Shown here in pieces: positions 39,786 to 47,783 of a stretch of 64,000 bases of DNA (position 1 is its first letter; each line of letters opens with the position of its first letter). The notes beneath the pieces were generated by a model that saw only the letters and a list, made by a program, of their open reading frames with translations, ran no database searches and was not told the DNA's origin. Location: contig NZ_CP047135.1 in NCBI RefSeq assembly GCF_009832905.1, positions 2,272,001-2,336,000 of the forward strand, given 5' to 3'. The stretch is from Stenotrophomonas sp. 364. Its GTDB lineage: Bacteria; Pseudomonadota; Gammaproteobacteria; Xanthomonadales; Xanthomonadaceae. A program made the translations under genes and the position numbers.

Positions 39786-42700
39786 TCAGCCTTCCCAGTC
39801 CAGCCCCCGGGGCGCGCCGCGGAACCCGGCGGCCCGCAGCGCGTCGGTCAATGCGTCGCGACCGACCGGTGCATCATTGAGCAGTTCCAAGGTGAAGCGC
39901 CCTCGCCGCCCACGCCGCAGCGCGGCCACCAGCGCCTGGCAGGCGGCCTGGGTGAGATCGGCGCCGGCTTGCGCCGGGTCGAACCACGTGAGCAACTGGC
40001 GCCCGCCCTGTGCCAGGTACATCGACGGGCGTCCGGCACCGATCACCACCAGCGCGCCTGCGCGCCGCACCGGGCGCAGGGTGGCCGCGTGTGCGGGCCA
40101 CGGCAGCACGCTGCCGAAGGGGTTTGCCGGGTCCAGCGCAGACAGCCCCACGACCAGGTGTGACGGCGTCGCCTGCAGCGTGTCGGCGATGGCGCGCAGC
40201 CGGTCCACCGTGGACCGTTCGGCGAACTGTGCCCCGCCCAGGCCGGTTACGAAGCGGCCGCGCAGGACGCGGCCGGCATCTTCCATGCTGCGATACACCT
40301 GCTGCAGCGCCGGGAATCCTCCCACTATGCCCTCGGCCACCGCCGCGCCACGGGTGACGATGGCATGCCGGTCGAGCAGGCCATCGGCCAGTGCCACCGC
40401 GCGCACGGTGTCGCTGGCGGTCTCGCGCGGCAGCAACGACCAGCGCCCTGCCAACGTGGGTGCGGCGAAACTCGCGGCCGCTGCCGACAACGGACCTGCG
40501 GGGTCCTGCGGCCCGGCCATGTCGATCCAGCGCGGATCGCGCTGCCGTCGGGTGTGCCGCACCGGCCGTGGACGCGGTGCGCGCGTGCCGGCCAGCCCGC
40601 GCAACGGCGACCAGATGTCGGTGGTGACATGGCCGGCCCAGACAAGGTCCCACAGCGCCGCGTGCAACGTGTCTGGCGTGACCACAGGGGCAGGCTGTTC
40701 CGATGCGGTTGCGGCCAGACGGCCCTGCACGGCCGCCGCCAGGGCGCGTGCGAAGTACGCGCCGCCATCGCCCAGCACCGCCACGATGGCCTGCTGCAAC
40801 GGCGAAAGATCGCCCACCGCAGTGGGCGTCGGCAGGGTCTCGAATGCGACCTCCTGCAGGTGCAGTGACACCAGCCCGTCGTCCTCGCCGATTCGCGCAT
40901 GCCCGGCCCACAGCACGCTGCCGGTGGCGAGCAGCTCATCGAGCATGCCCGGTGCGTAGTCGCCCACGCGGGCCGGCAGGATCTGGCTCTCCCACACCGA
41001 CGCTGGCGCGGCGACACCGGCCAACAGTTCCACCACCCGCGCCACGCCTTCGATGCCGTACAGGGCGGGTGCCGAGGCATGGGCCAGGCGCGCCATCGGC
41101 GCCGCGTCGGGCACCAGGCCCTGCCGCTCCAGCAGCATCAGCACATAGGCGTGCTGCGCGACGGGCCGGGTGGCCGCGCGCGCGGCCTGCAGCGAGCGCA
41201 TGCGCAGCCGACGCAGCACGTCTTCGCCCACCCATTCGTGACGTGCCAGTGGCAGCGCTGCGGGCACCGGGTCGGGCCGTTCCTCCCCGTCACGGGCAAG
41301 CCCGAAGCTACCGCGCAGCACCTTGCCCTGCGCCTGCAGCTGGTCCAGCGCGGCATCGGCCACCACCACGCCCACGCCAAATGCGGTCGCCACCTGTGCG
41401 GTGGTAAAGGGCCGGTGCGTGCGCGCGTAACGGGCCAGCAGGTCCCCCAGCGGGTCGGTGGATGGCGGCAGCACCGCATGCGGTGGCAGCGTCGGCAACA
41501 CGATGCCCAGTGCGTCCCGCAGCCGCGTGGCGTCTTCCGCCGCCGCCCAGCGTTCGCTGCCGGCCAGCGTGACGCGCAGCGCGCGATGCTCGCCTTCCAG
41601 TGCCTGCAGGTGGTCAAGGGCCGCGTCGTCGTCCACCAGCCGCCGCGCCACCTCCGGCAGCGCCAGCGGCCCCAGCTCGCGCAGCAGGTCGGCCACGCCT
41701 TCCCTGCCCTTCGCGCGCCGCGCCGGTGCAAGGCGCTGCAGCTCCGCGTCGACCTGGTCGACCACGGCCGCGTCCAGCAGTTCGCCCATGTCCACCTGCC
41801 CGAGCAGGTCGGCCAGCAGGGCGTCATCCAGCGACAGCACCGACGCGCGGCGCTCGGCCAGCGGCACGTCGGTGCCGTACATGAACTCGGCGACGTAGCC
41901 GAACAACAGGTTCGCCGCGAACGGCGACGGCACCTCGGTGGTGACTTCGGCGATATCCACGCTGCCCTCGGCCAGGCGCTGCATCAGCGCGCCCAGCGCC
42001 TGCAGGTCGTACACGTCCTGCAGGCACTCGCGCGCGGCTTCGATCAGGATCGGGAAGTCGGGGTAGCGCTGTGCGATGGCCAGCAGTTCGGCCGCCCGCA
42101 GGCGTTGCTGCCACAGCGGCGAACGCCGGCCCGGGCTGCGGCGCGGCAGCAGCAGCGCACGCGCCGCGCATTCGCGGAAACGGGCCGCGAACAGCGCCGA
42201 TGTCCCCACTGCACGCGCCACCTCGCGCCGCACCTGTTCCGGATCGAACAGGAACAGGTCCGCGCCGGGCAGGCGGCCGGCGGTATCGGGAATCCGCGCG
42301 ATGATGCCGTCGTCGCTGGCCACGACCGCCGGGTCGACGCCCCAGCGTTCGCGGATGCGCGCGGCCATCGCCAACGCCCACGGGTCGTGCACGCGCCGCC
42401 CGTACGGCGAATGCAGCATCAGCCGCCAATCGCCGTTTTCGTCGCGGCAACGCTCCACTACCAGCCTGCGGTCGGTGGGCAGCACGCCGGTGGCCTGGCG
42501 CTGCTCGTCCAGCAGCCCGAAGATGTTGGCGATGGCATTGCTGGCCAGCCCGCAGGCCTGCAGGCGTTCGGTCACCGCGGTGGGCCGGTCGCCTTCGTCA
42601 GCGGGAGGCTCCAGCGCGGCGATGAACGCCCCGACCGCCTCGCCCAGTTCCGCCGGCCGCCCCACGCCTTCGCCGCGCCAGAACGGCAGCCGCGCCGAGC

Positions 42701-44558
42701 GCCCGGGGGCCGGCGTTACCACCACCTGGTCGTGGGTGATCTGTTCGATGCGCCACGACGACGCACCCAGCGTGATCACGTCATTGACCCGCGACTCGTG
42801 CACCATTTCCTCGTCGAGCTCGCCCACGCGCCGTGACCCGGCACGCTCCTCGCCTTCGGGCAGCACCACGCCGAACATGCCGCGGTCGGGAATGGTGCCG
42901 CCGCTGGTCACGGCCAGCTGTTTCGCGCCCGGCCGCGCCTCCAGCGTGCCAGCCTGCCGGTTCCAGACCAGGCGCGGGCGGAAGCCGGCGAAATCATCGG
43001 AAGGGTAGCGACCGGCCAGCATGTCCAGGGTGGCATCGAAGGCACTGCGTGGCAGCGTGCGATACGGCGCGGCGCGGCGCACACGGGCGTACCACGCGTC
43101 CACCTGCAGGGTGTCCATGGCGGCGGCCGCCACCGTCTGCTGGGCCAGTACATCCAGCGGGTTCTGTGGCGGATCCACCGCTTCGATGCGCCCGGCCAGC
43201 ATGCGCTCGATGGCCACGGTGGCGTCGATGAGGTCGCGTCGGGTGCGCGGGTACACCAACCCGGTGGAGGTGCCGCCGACCTGGTGGCTGGCGCGCCCCA
43301 CCCGTTGCAGCGCGCTGGCCACCGACGGCGGCGCTGCCACCTGGATCACCAGGTCGACCCGCCCCATGTCGATGCCCAGCTCCAGGCTGGAGGTGGCCAC
43401 CACGCAGCGCAGTTCGCCGGATTTCAGCGCCTGTTCGATCTCGCGACGCTGCTCCTTGGACACCGAGCCGTGGTGCGAACGCGCAATCAACGCCGGCGCG
43501 CCGGACGCACGCCCGGCAGTGCCGCCGTTGAACGAACCGTAATGGCCATCGGCAGGCAGCGCATCCTGCGCGTCTTGAGGAGGCAAGTGCAGGCCCGGTT
43601 CGCGTGCGACGCGGTCGGCATACAGCTCGTTGAGGCGCGCGGTGAGTTTTTCGGCCACGCCGCGGGAGTTGGCAAACACGATGGTGGCGCGTCGCGACAG
43701 CACCTGGTCCAGGATGCTGGCTTCCACATGCGGCCAGATCGAGCCGACCCGGCCCGCCAGCGCATTGCCGCCCTCGCCCGCCGGCGAGGGAATATCGGCC
43801 ATGTCCTCCACCGGCACCACGATGCGCACGTCCAGCTGCCGGTCCGACGGCGGGTTGACCACGGTGACCGGCCGGTCGCCGCCCAGGAAGCCGGCCACCT
43901 GTTCCACCGGACGCACCGTGGCCGACAGGCCGATGCGCTGAACGGGTTGCCGCGCCACTGCATCCAGGCGTTCCAGGCTCAGCGCAAGGTGGGTGCCACG
44001 TTTGCTGCCGGCCACCGCGTGGATTTCGTCGATGATCACCGTATGCACGTCGCGCAGGCTGTCGCGCGCCTTGGAGGTGAGCATCAGGAACAGCGATTCG
44101 GGCGTGGTGATCAGGATGTCGGGCGGCCGCCGCAGCAGCCGCGCGCGTTCGGCGCTGGTGGTGTCGCCGCTGCGGATCGCCACCGATAGCGCCAGCGCCG
44201 GGTCGCCACGCTGCTCGCGCTGTGCGTTCACGCCCTCCAGCGGTACCTGCAGGTTGCGGTGGACATCCGCGCCCAGCGCCTTGATCGGCGAGATGTAGAG
44301 CACGCCGGTGCCGTCGCCGGGCATGCGCGGCTGCTGCGCGCGCAGCCGGAACAGGCGGTCGATGGCATGCAGGAACGCGGCCAGGGTCTTGCCCGAGCCG
44401 GTCGGCGCGATCACCAGCGTGTGGTCACCGGCCCCAATGGCAGCCCACGCGGCTGCCTGCACCGGCGTGGCGGCGTCGAACGTGGACGTGAACCAGGCGC
44501 GGGTGGCTGGTTCGAAGGCAGCCAGTGAGGGCGTGGCGTGGGGCGTGGAAGTGGGCAT
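39786..44558 (-). CDS. lhr: Lhr-family large DEAD/DEAH helicase
   Basis: 1590 residues from ATG 44558; ATG 44603 would overlap xth and lacks a ribosome site. Walker A is VIAPTGSGKTLAAFLHAID, the DExH box VIIDEIHAVAGSKRGTHLAL, motif III LSATVRP, and the second RecA domain contains QRVGRASHQVGG. The winged-helix and Lhr core are followed by a long C-terminal region, as in E. coli Lhr (1538 residues). The long Lhr is a 3'-5' DNA helicase and has been reported to carry uracil-DNA glycosylase activity in its C-terminal region. The AP-endonuclease gene xth lies immediately upstream on the same strand. Confidence 0.95.
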   Translation of the reverse strand: MPTSTPHATPSLAAFEPATRAWFTSTFDAATPVQAAAWAAIGAGDHTLVIAPTGSGKTLAAFLHAIDRLFRLRAQQPRMPGDGTGVLYISPIKALGADVHRNLQVPLEGVNAQREQRGDPALALSVAIRSGDTTSAERARLLRRPPDILITTPESLFLMLTSKARDSLRDVHTVIIDEIHAVAGSKRGTHLALSLERLDAVARQPVQRIGLSATVRPVEQVAGFLGGDRPVTVVNPPSDRQLDVRIVVPVEDMADIPSPAGEGGNALAGRVGSIWPHVEASILDQVLSRRATIVFANSRGVAEKLTARLNELYADRVAREPGLHLPPQDAQDALPADGHYGSFNGGTAGRASGAPALIARSHHGSVSKEQRREIEQALKSGELRCVVATSSLELGIDMGRVDLVIQVAAPPSVASALQRVGRASHQVGGTSTGLVYPRTRRDLIDATVAIERMLAGRIEAVDPPQNPLDVLAQQTVAAAAMDTLQVDAWYARVRRAAPYRTLPRSAFDATLDMLAGRYPSDDFAGFRPRLVWNRQAGTLEARPGAKQLAVTSGGTIPDRGMFGVVLPEGEERAGSRRVGELDEEMVHESRVNDVITLGASSWRIEQITHDQVVVTPAPGRSARLPFWRGEGVGRPAELGEAVGAFIAALEPPADEGDRPTAVTERLQACGLASNAIANIFGLLDEQRQATGVLPTDRRLVVERCRDENGDWRLMLHSPYGRRVHDPWALAMAARIRERWGVDPAVVASDDGIIARIPDTAGRLPGADLFLFDPEQVRREVARAVGTSALFAARFRECAARALLLPRRSPGRRSPLWQQRLRAAELLAIAQRYPDFPILIEAARECLQDVYDLQALGALMQRLAEGSVDIAEVTTEVPSPFAANLLFGYVAEFMYGTDVPLAERRASVLSLDDALLADLLGQVDMGELLDAAVVDQVDAELQRLAPARRAKGREGVADLLRELGPLALPEVARRLVDDDAALDHLQALEGEHRALRVTLAGSERWAAAEDATRLRDALGIVLPTLPPHAVLPPSTDPLGDLLARYARTHRPFTTAQVATAFGVGVVVADAALDQLQAQGKVLRGSFGLARDGEERPDPVPAALPLARHEWVGEDVLRRLRMRSLQAARAATRPVAQHAYVLMLLERQGLVPDAAPMARLAHASAPALYGIEGVARVVELLAGVAAPASVWESQILPARVGDYAPGMLDELLATGSVLWAGHARIGEDDGLVSLHLQEVAFETLPTPTAVGDLSPLQQAIVAVLGDGGAYFARALAAAVQGRLAATASEQPAPVVTPDTLHAALWDLVWAGHVTTDIWSPLRGLAGTRAPRPRPVRHTRRQRDPRWIDMAGPQDPAGPLSAAAASFAAPTLAGRWSLLPRETASDTVRAVALADGLLDRHAIVTRGAAVAEGIVGGFPALQQVYRSMEDAGRVLRGRFVTGLGGAQFAERSTVDRLRAIADTLQATPSHLVVGLSALDPANPFGSVLPWPAHAATLRPVRRAGALVVIGAGRPSMYLAQGGRQLLTWFDPAQAGADLTQAACQALVAALRRGRRGRFTLELLNDAPVGRDALTDALRAAGFRGAPRGLDWEG

Positions 44559-44578
44559 GGGCGGAACAGATGATCGCC

Positions 44579-45373
44579 TCAAGGCGCGTTCACCACCACC
44601 CATGTGGGCGCATGGTCGCTGGCCTTGTCCTGCAGACGCACGCAGCGATGCACGCCCGCATCCTTCAGGCCGGCGGCCAGTGCGGGGTTGAGCAGCAGGT
44701 GGTCGATGCGCAGGCCACGGTCGCGCTCGGCATGCTGGCGGAAGTAGTCCCAGAACGTGTAGATCGTCTCTTCGGGATGGCGTGTACGCAGCGCGTCGGT
44801 CCAGCCTTGCGCCAACAGCCGCGCGTAGGCATCGCGCACCGCAGGTTGCAGCAGTGCATCCTTGCGCCAGGCCTTGGGGTCGTACACATCGGCGTCGGTG
44901 GGAATGACGTTGAAGTCGCCCATGATCACCACCGGGTGCGGCAGCGCGACCAGGCTGCGGGCGTGTTTGATCAGGCGCTCCATCCAGCGCAGCTTGTAGT
45001 CGAACTTCGGGCCCGGTTGCGGGTTGCCGTTGGGCAGGTAGAGACCCGCCACCACGATGCCGTGGATGGCCGCTTCCAGGTAGCGGCTCTGGGTGTCGGC
45101 CGGTTCGCCCGGCAACCGCCGGCGACTTTCAATCGGCGTCACGCCGCGGCCCAGTAACGCCACGCCGTTCCAGCGCGCCTCGCCCTGCCACAACGCGCCA
45201 TAGCCCGCCTGTTCCAGCTCGGCGACCGGGAACGCAGCGTCGGTCGCCTTCAGTTCCTGCAGCGCCACCGCATCGGGCTTTTCGGCCTCCAGCCACGCCA
45301 GCAAGTGCGGCAACCGTGTGCCGATGCCATTGACGTTGTAGGTGGCCAGGGTCAGGGTCTTGCGGCGCGCCAT
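44579..45373 (-). CDS. xth: exodeoxyribonuclease III (AP endonuclease)
   Basis: 264 residues from ATG 45373 with GAGGA 8 nt upstream. The endonuclease/exonuclease/phosphatase fold shows LATYNVNGIGTRLPHLLAWL, ALQELKATD, LYLPNGNPQPGPKFDYKL, VVIMGDFNVIPTDADV, GLRIDHLLLNP and DKASDHAPTWVV; all metal-binding and catalytic positions (Asn, Glu, Asp, Asn, Asp, His) are there. It cuts at abasic sites and trims 3' ends in base excision repair. lhr follows at 20 bp, and a SRAP-fold gene diverges 168 bp upstream. Confidence 0.95.
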   Translation of the reverse strand: MARRKTLTLATYNVNGIGTRLPHLLAWLEAEKPDAVALQELKATDAAFPVAELEQAGYGALWQGEARWNGVALLGRGVTPIESRRRLPGEPADTQSRYLEAAIHGIVVAGLYLPNGNPQPGPKFDYKLRWMERLIKHARSLVALPHPVVIMGDFNVIPTDADVYDPKAWRKDALLQPAVRDAYARLLAQGWTDALRTRHPEETIYTFWDYFRQHAERDRGLRIDHLLLNPALAAGLKDAGVHRCVRLQDKASDHAPTWVVVNAP

Positions 45374-45508
45374 CAGGCGATCCTCGCCAATGCACTGAAG
45401 GTGCGGCAACGCCACGCCACTGCGCGCGCGTCGGGTAACAGAGGCCGGGGACCGTTGATCATGTGTCGATTAGACGCCCCTGCATGTCATCGGCGCGTCA
45501 CCCTGACC

Positions 45509-45525
45509 GGCGGCTCACAGCCGCC
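45509..45525 (+). promoter_or_regulatory. hairpin just before the SRAP-like gene
   Basis: GGCGGCT (45509-45515) and AGCCGCC (45519-45525) form a perfect 7-bp stem with loop CAC, ending 16 nt before ATG 45542. It could affect translation or be a DNA operator. If translation instead starts at ATG 45461 it lies inside the gene. Confidence 0.35.
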
Positions 45526-45541
45526 TCGGTACCCTGCAGGG

Positions 45542-46285
45542 ATGCGCCGCTTCGCCCAAGCCATCGCCGACCCTTCCTCACTGCCCGACGGACTGCCGGC
45601 CTCGCTGGCCGACGCACTTGCCAACGCCCCGGACCGCTACAACATCGGCAAGAACGGCAGTACCACGGTGCTGGCCCGCGACGGCGATGGCAGCCTGGTG
45701 GCGGCGGAGATGCGCTGGGGCCTGATACCGCGCTGGTCCAAACAGCCGTCCACGCCCTACACCACCGTGACCGCGCGGCTGGAGCGCGCCGCCAAGAGCC
45801 GCATCTTCGCCCAGGCCTGGCAGCAGCGGCCCTGCGTGGTAGCCATGACCGGCTACTACAAATGGGATCGGCAGCGCCGCCCGCCGTGGCCGTTGTTCGT
45901 ACAACGCACCGACGGCCTGGCGCTGCTGGCCGCGGGTCTGTGGGAACACTGGGCGGGCGAGGAGGGCGAGGAGATCGACAGCTTCACCGTGCTGACAGCG
46001 CCGAACCGTGGCATCCCTGCCCCGCTCACGCCCGATGGGCCGGTGTTCGTTGATGCACCGGTGGCCATGGCGTGGCTGTCCGGTGCCTTGCATACGCCCG
46101 CCGCCCTGCAGGCGCAGGCGGCCACGCCGCCCCTGGAGGCCTACCCGGTGAGCCGCGCGTTCCGTGATCCTGCGCGCGACGATTACACCCTGCTCGAACC
46201 GGTGGACCCGGCCGCGGAAGGCGCCGACAACAGCCCGGCCGCGTGGGATGGCGACGGCCTGGACGATGAAGAAGGCGCCGACTAG
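45542..46285 (+). CDS. catalytically degenerate SRAP-domain (YedK/HMCES-like) protein
   Basis: 247 residues from ATG 45542. The fold is clearly SRAP: MRRFAQAI in place of MCGRFAQ, DRYNIGKNGST, EMRWGLIPRWSKQPSTPYTT, VTARLERAAKS, VVAMTGYYKWDRQ, SFTVLTAPNRGIP. But the four catalytic positions of YedK are changed: Cys2 is Arg, the Asn of NAR is Thr (VTAR), the Glu of GFYEW is Lys (GYYKW), and the His before RMP is lost (APLTPDG). An in-frame ATG-TGT at 45461 would give an N-terminal Met-Cys, but the 27 extra residues look non-coding. Normal SRAP proteins cross-link to abasic sites in single-stranded DNA. Divergent from xth. The tail is acidic. Confidence 0.85.
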   Translation: MRRFAQAIADPSSLPDGLPASLADALANAPDRYNIGKNGSTTVLARDGDGSLVAAEMRWGLIPRWSKQPSTPYTTVTARLERAAKSRIFAQAWQQRPCVVAMTGYYKWDRQRRPPWPLFVQRTDGLALLAAGLWEHWAGEEGEEIDSFTVLTAPNRGIPAPLTPDGPVFVDAPVAMAWLSGALHTPAALQAQAATPPLEAYPVSRAFRDPARDDYTLLEPVDPAAEGADNSPAAWDGDGLDDEEGAD

Positions 46286-46303
46286 CATCCGCCTTGCCCG
46301 CAT

Positions 46304-46318
46304 GCCGTTGTCAACGGC
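46304..46318. promoter_or_regulatory. short inverted repeat upstream of a response regulator gene
   Basis: GCCGTTG (46304-46310) and CAACGGC (46312-46318) are perfectly inverted around a single T. The centre is too tight for an RNA hairpin, so it may be a protein-binding site; it lies 72 bp before ATG 46390. Confidence 0.3.
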
Positions 46319-46389
46319 GACGTAACACAACTTGGCGCTGCGTTGACATCAGCAGGCACAGGATCAAGTTCCACCTCAGTAAAAACCTC

Positions 46390-46800
46390 ATGAACGGTAG
46401 TATTCGCATTCCCCCATCGCGTGGCGTCGTCCTGGTTGTGGAAGACGAGATCGACGTTTCCCGGTTGTTCGTCGAAGTGCTCAGCCAGGCCGGTTATGAC
46501 GTGGTACCGGCGTACTCGGTCACCGACGCACTCGGCACCCTGGTGTATCAGCGTTTCGATGCCGCCGTGCTGGACATCGAACTCGGCGACGGGCCGGTGT
46601 TCCCCGTGGCCGATCGCCTCGCCCGCACCGGTACGCCGTTCCTGTTCGCTTCGGCGGTGTACATCCAGATGGTGCCGAAACAGCATCAGGGCGTACCCTT
46701 CATCGGCAAGCCGTTCAACATCAACGAACTGGTGGCGCGCGTCGAGGACGCGGTCCAACGCGGCCGCAGCGGCCCGCCGTCCAACCGCGCAGCAGACTGA
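46390..46800 (+). CDS. single-domain response regulator
   Basis: 136 residues from ATG 46390; longer in-frame starts look non-coding. Receiver features: VVLVVEDEIDVSRLFVEVLS, acceptor Asp in AAVLDIELGDGPVFP, Ser in FLFASAVYIQ and Lys in FIGKPFNINEL. No output domain. No kinase lies beside it on the same strand; partners could be the kinases at 47784-50568. It is followed 10 bp later by the CDF transporter gene, probably in one transcript. Confidence 0.9.
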   Translation: MNGSIRIPPSRGVVLVVEDEIDVSRLFVEVLSQAGYDVVPAYSVTDALGTLVYQRFDAAVLDIELGDGPVFPVADRLARTGTPFLFASAVYIQMVPKQHQGVPFIGKPFNINELVARVEDAVQRGRSGPPSNRAAD

Positions 46801-46810
46801 GCCTCCCGCC

Positions 46811-47770
46811 ATGGCCGCGCCGTCCGGTTCCCGCTTGGTCATCTACGCCGCGCTGGCCGGCAACCTGTGCATCGCCGTCGCCAAGTTCGTGGCCGCCGGC
46901 CTCTCGGGCAGCTCGGCGATGCTCAGCGAAGGCGTGCACTCGCTGGTGGATACCATCAACGAGGTGCTGTTGCTGTATGGCCTGCGCCGCTCGGAGAAGA
47001 AGCCCGACACCGTGCATCCGTTCGGATACGGGCGTGAACTGTATTTCTGGAGCTTCATCGTGGCCCTGCTGGTGTTCGCCGCCGGCGCCGGCGTATCGGC
47101 GTATGAAGGCATCCAGCACATCCGCCACCCCGAGCCCGCCACCAACCACCTGATCAGCTATTCGGTGCTGGGCATCTCCATTGCCTTTGAAGGCGCCTCG
47201 TGGTGGATCGCGCTGCGCGAGTTCCGTGCCACCAAGGGCACGATGGGCTACTTCGAGGCGTTCCGCCGCAGCAAGGACCCGACCACCTTCACCGTGCTGC
47301 TGGAAGACAGCGCCGCGCTGCTGGGCCTGGGCTTTGCGCTGATCGGCCTGCTCGCCGCGCAGCTGCTGGACATGCCGGTGCTCGATGGCGTGGCCTCGCT
47401 GTGCATTGCCGCGGTGCTGGCCGTGACTGCCTTCCTGCTCGCCCGCGAAACCAAGGGCCTGCTGGTGGGTGAGCCGGCTCACCCCAGCGTGGCCAACCGC
47501 ATCCTGGCGGTGGCCAACACCGACCCCGACCTGCGCAACGCCAACGGCGTGACCACCATGCAGATGGGGCCCGACCAGGTGGTGGCGATGCTGAGCGCGG
47601 AGTTCGAAGACGACCGCACCACCCCGCAGATCGAGGCGTGCATTACCCGCATCGAGAAGGCAGTGAAAGCCGAGTACCCCGAGCTGGTGGCGTTGTTCGT
47701 GAAACCGCAGACGCCGGAGGTGTTCCGGGCGCGACGGGCGGCACTCGGCGAGCCTCGCCCGTCGCCCTGA
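46811..47770 (+). CDS. cation diffusion facilitator family transporter
   Basis: 319 residues from ATG 46811. Six membrane helices are expected from LVIYAALAGNLCIAVAKFVA onward. The metal-site motif is SEGVHSLVDTINEVLLLYGL with Asp/His pairs, then HPFGYGRELYFWSF; the second site is in LLEDSAALLGLGFAL. A C-terminal cytoplasmic domain follows (ITRIEKAVKAEYPELVALFV). It exports a divalent metal, probably Zn, Co or Fe, using proton antiport; specificity is not clear. It converges on the hybrid kinase gene with 13 bp between stops. Confidence 0.92.
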   Translation: MAAPSGSRLVIYAALAGNLCIAVAKFVAAGLSGSSAMLSEGVHSLVDTINEVLLLYGLRRSEKKPDTVHPFGYGRELYFWSFIVALLVFAAGAGVSAYEGIQHIRHPEPATNHLISYSVLGISIAFEGASWWIALREFRATKGTMGYFEAFRRSKDPTTFTVLLEDSAALLGLGFALIGLLAAQLLDMPVLDGVASLCIAAVLAVTAFLLARETKGLLVGEPAHPSVANRILAVANTDPDLRNANGVTTMQMGPDQVVAMLSAEFEDDRTTPQIEACITRIEKAVKAEYPELVALFVKPQTPEVFRARRAALGEPRPSP

Positions 47771-47783
47771 ACCGGCCCGTCGA

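Noticed and set aside
40899..42836. Plus-strand ORF of 645 codons
   Set aside because: Antisense to lhr; no recognisable domain.
45374..45541. LexA box between xth and the SRAP-like gene
   Set aside because: No palindrome resembling known LexA operators was found; only a GC-rich hairpin at 45509-45525.
45463..46053. Alternative 196-codon frame over the SRAP-like gene
   Set aside because: A +1 shadow frame; the frame ending at 46285 carries the SRAP motifs.
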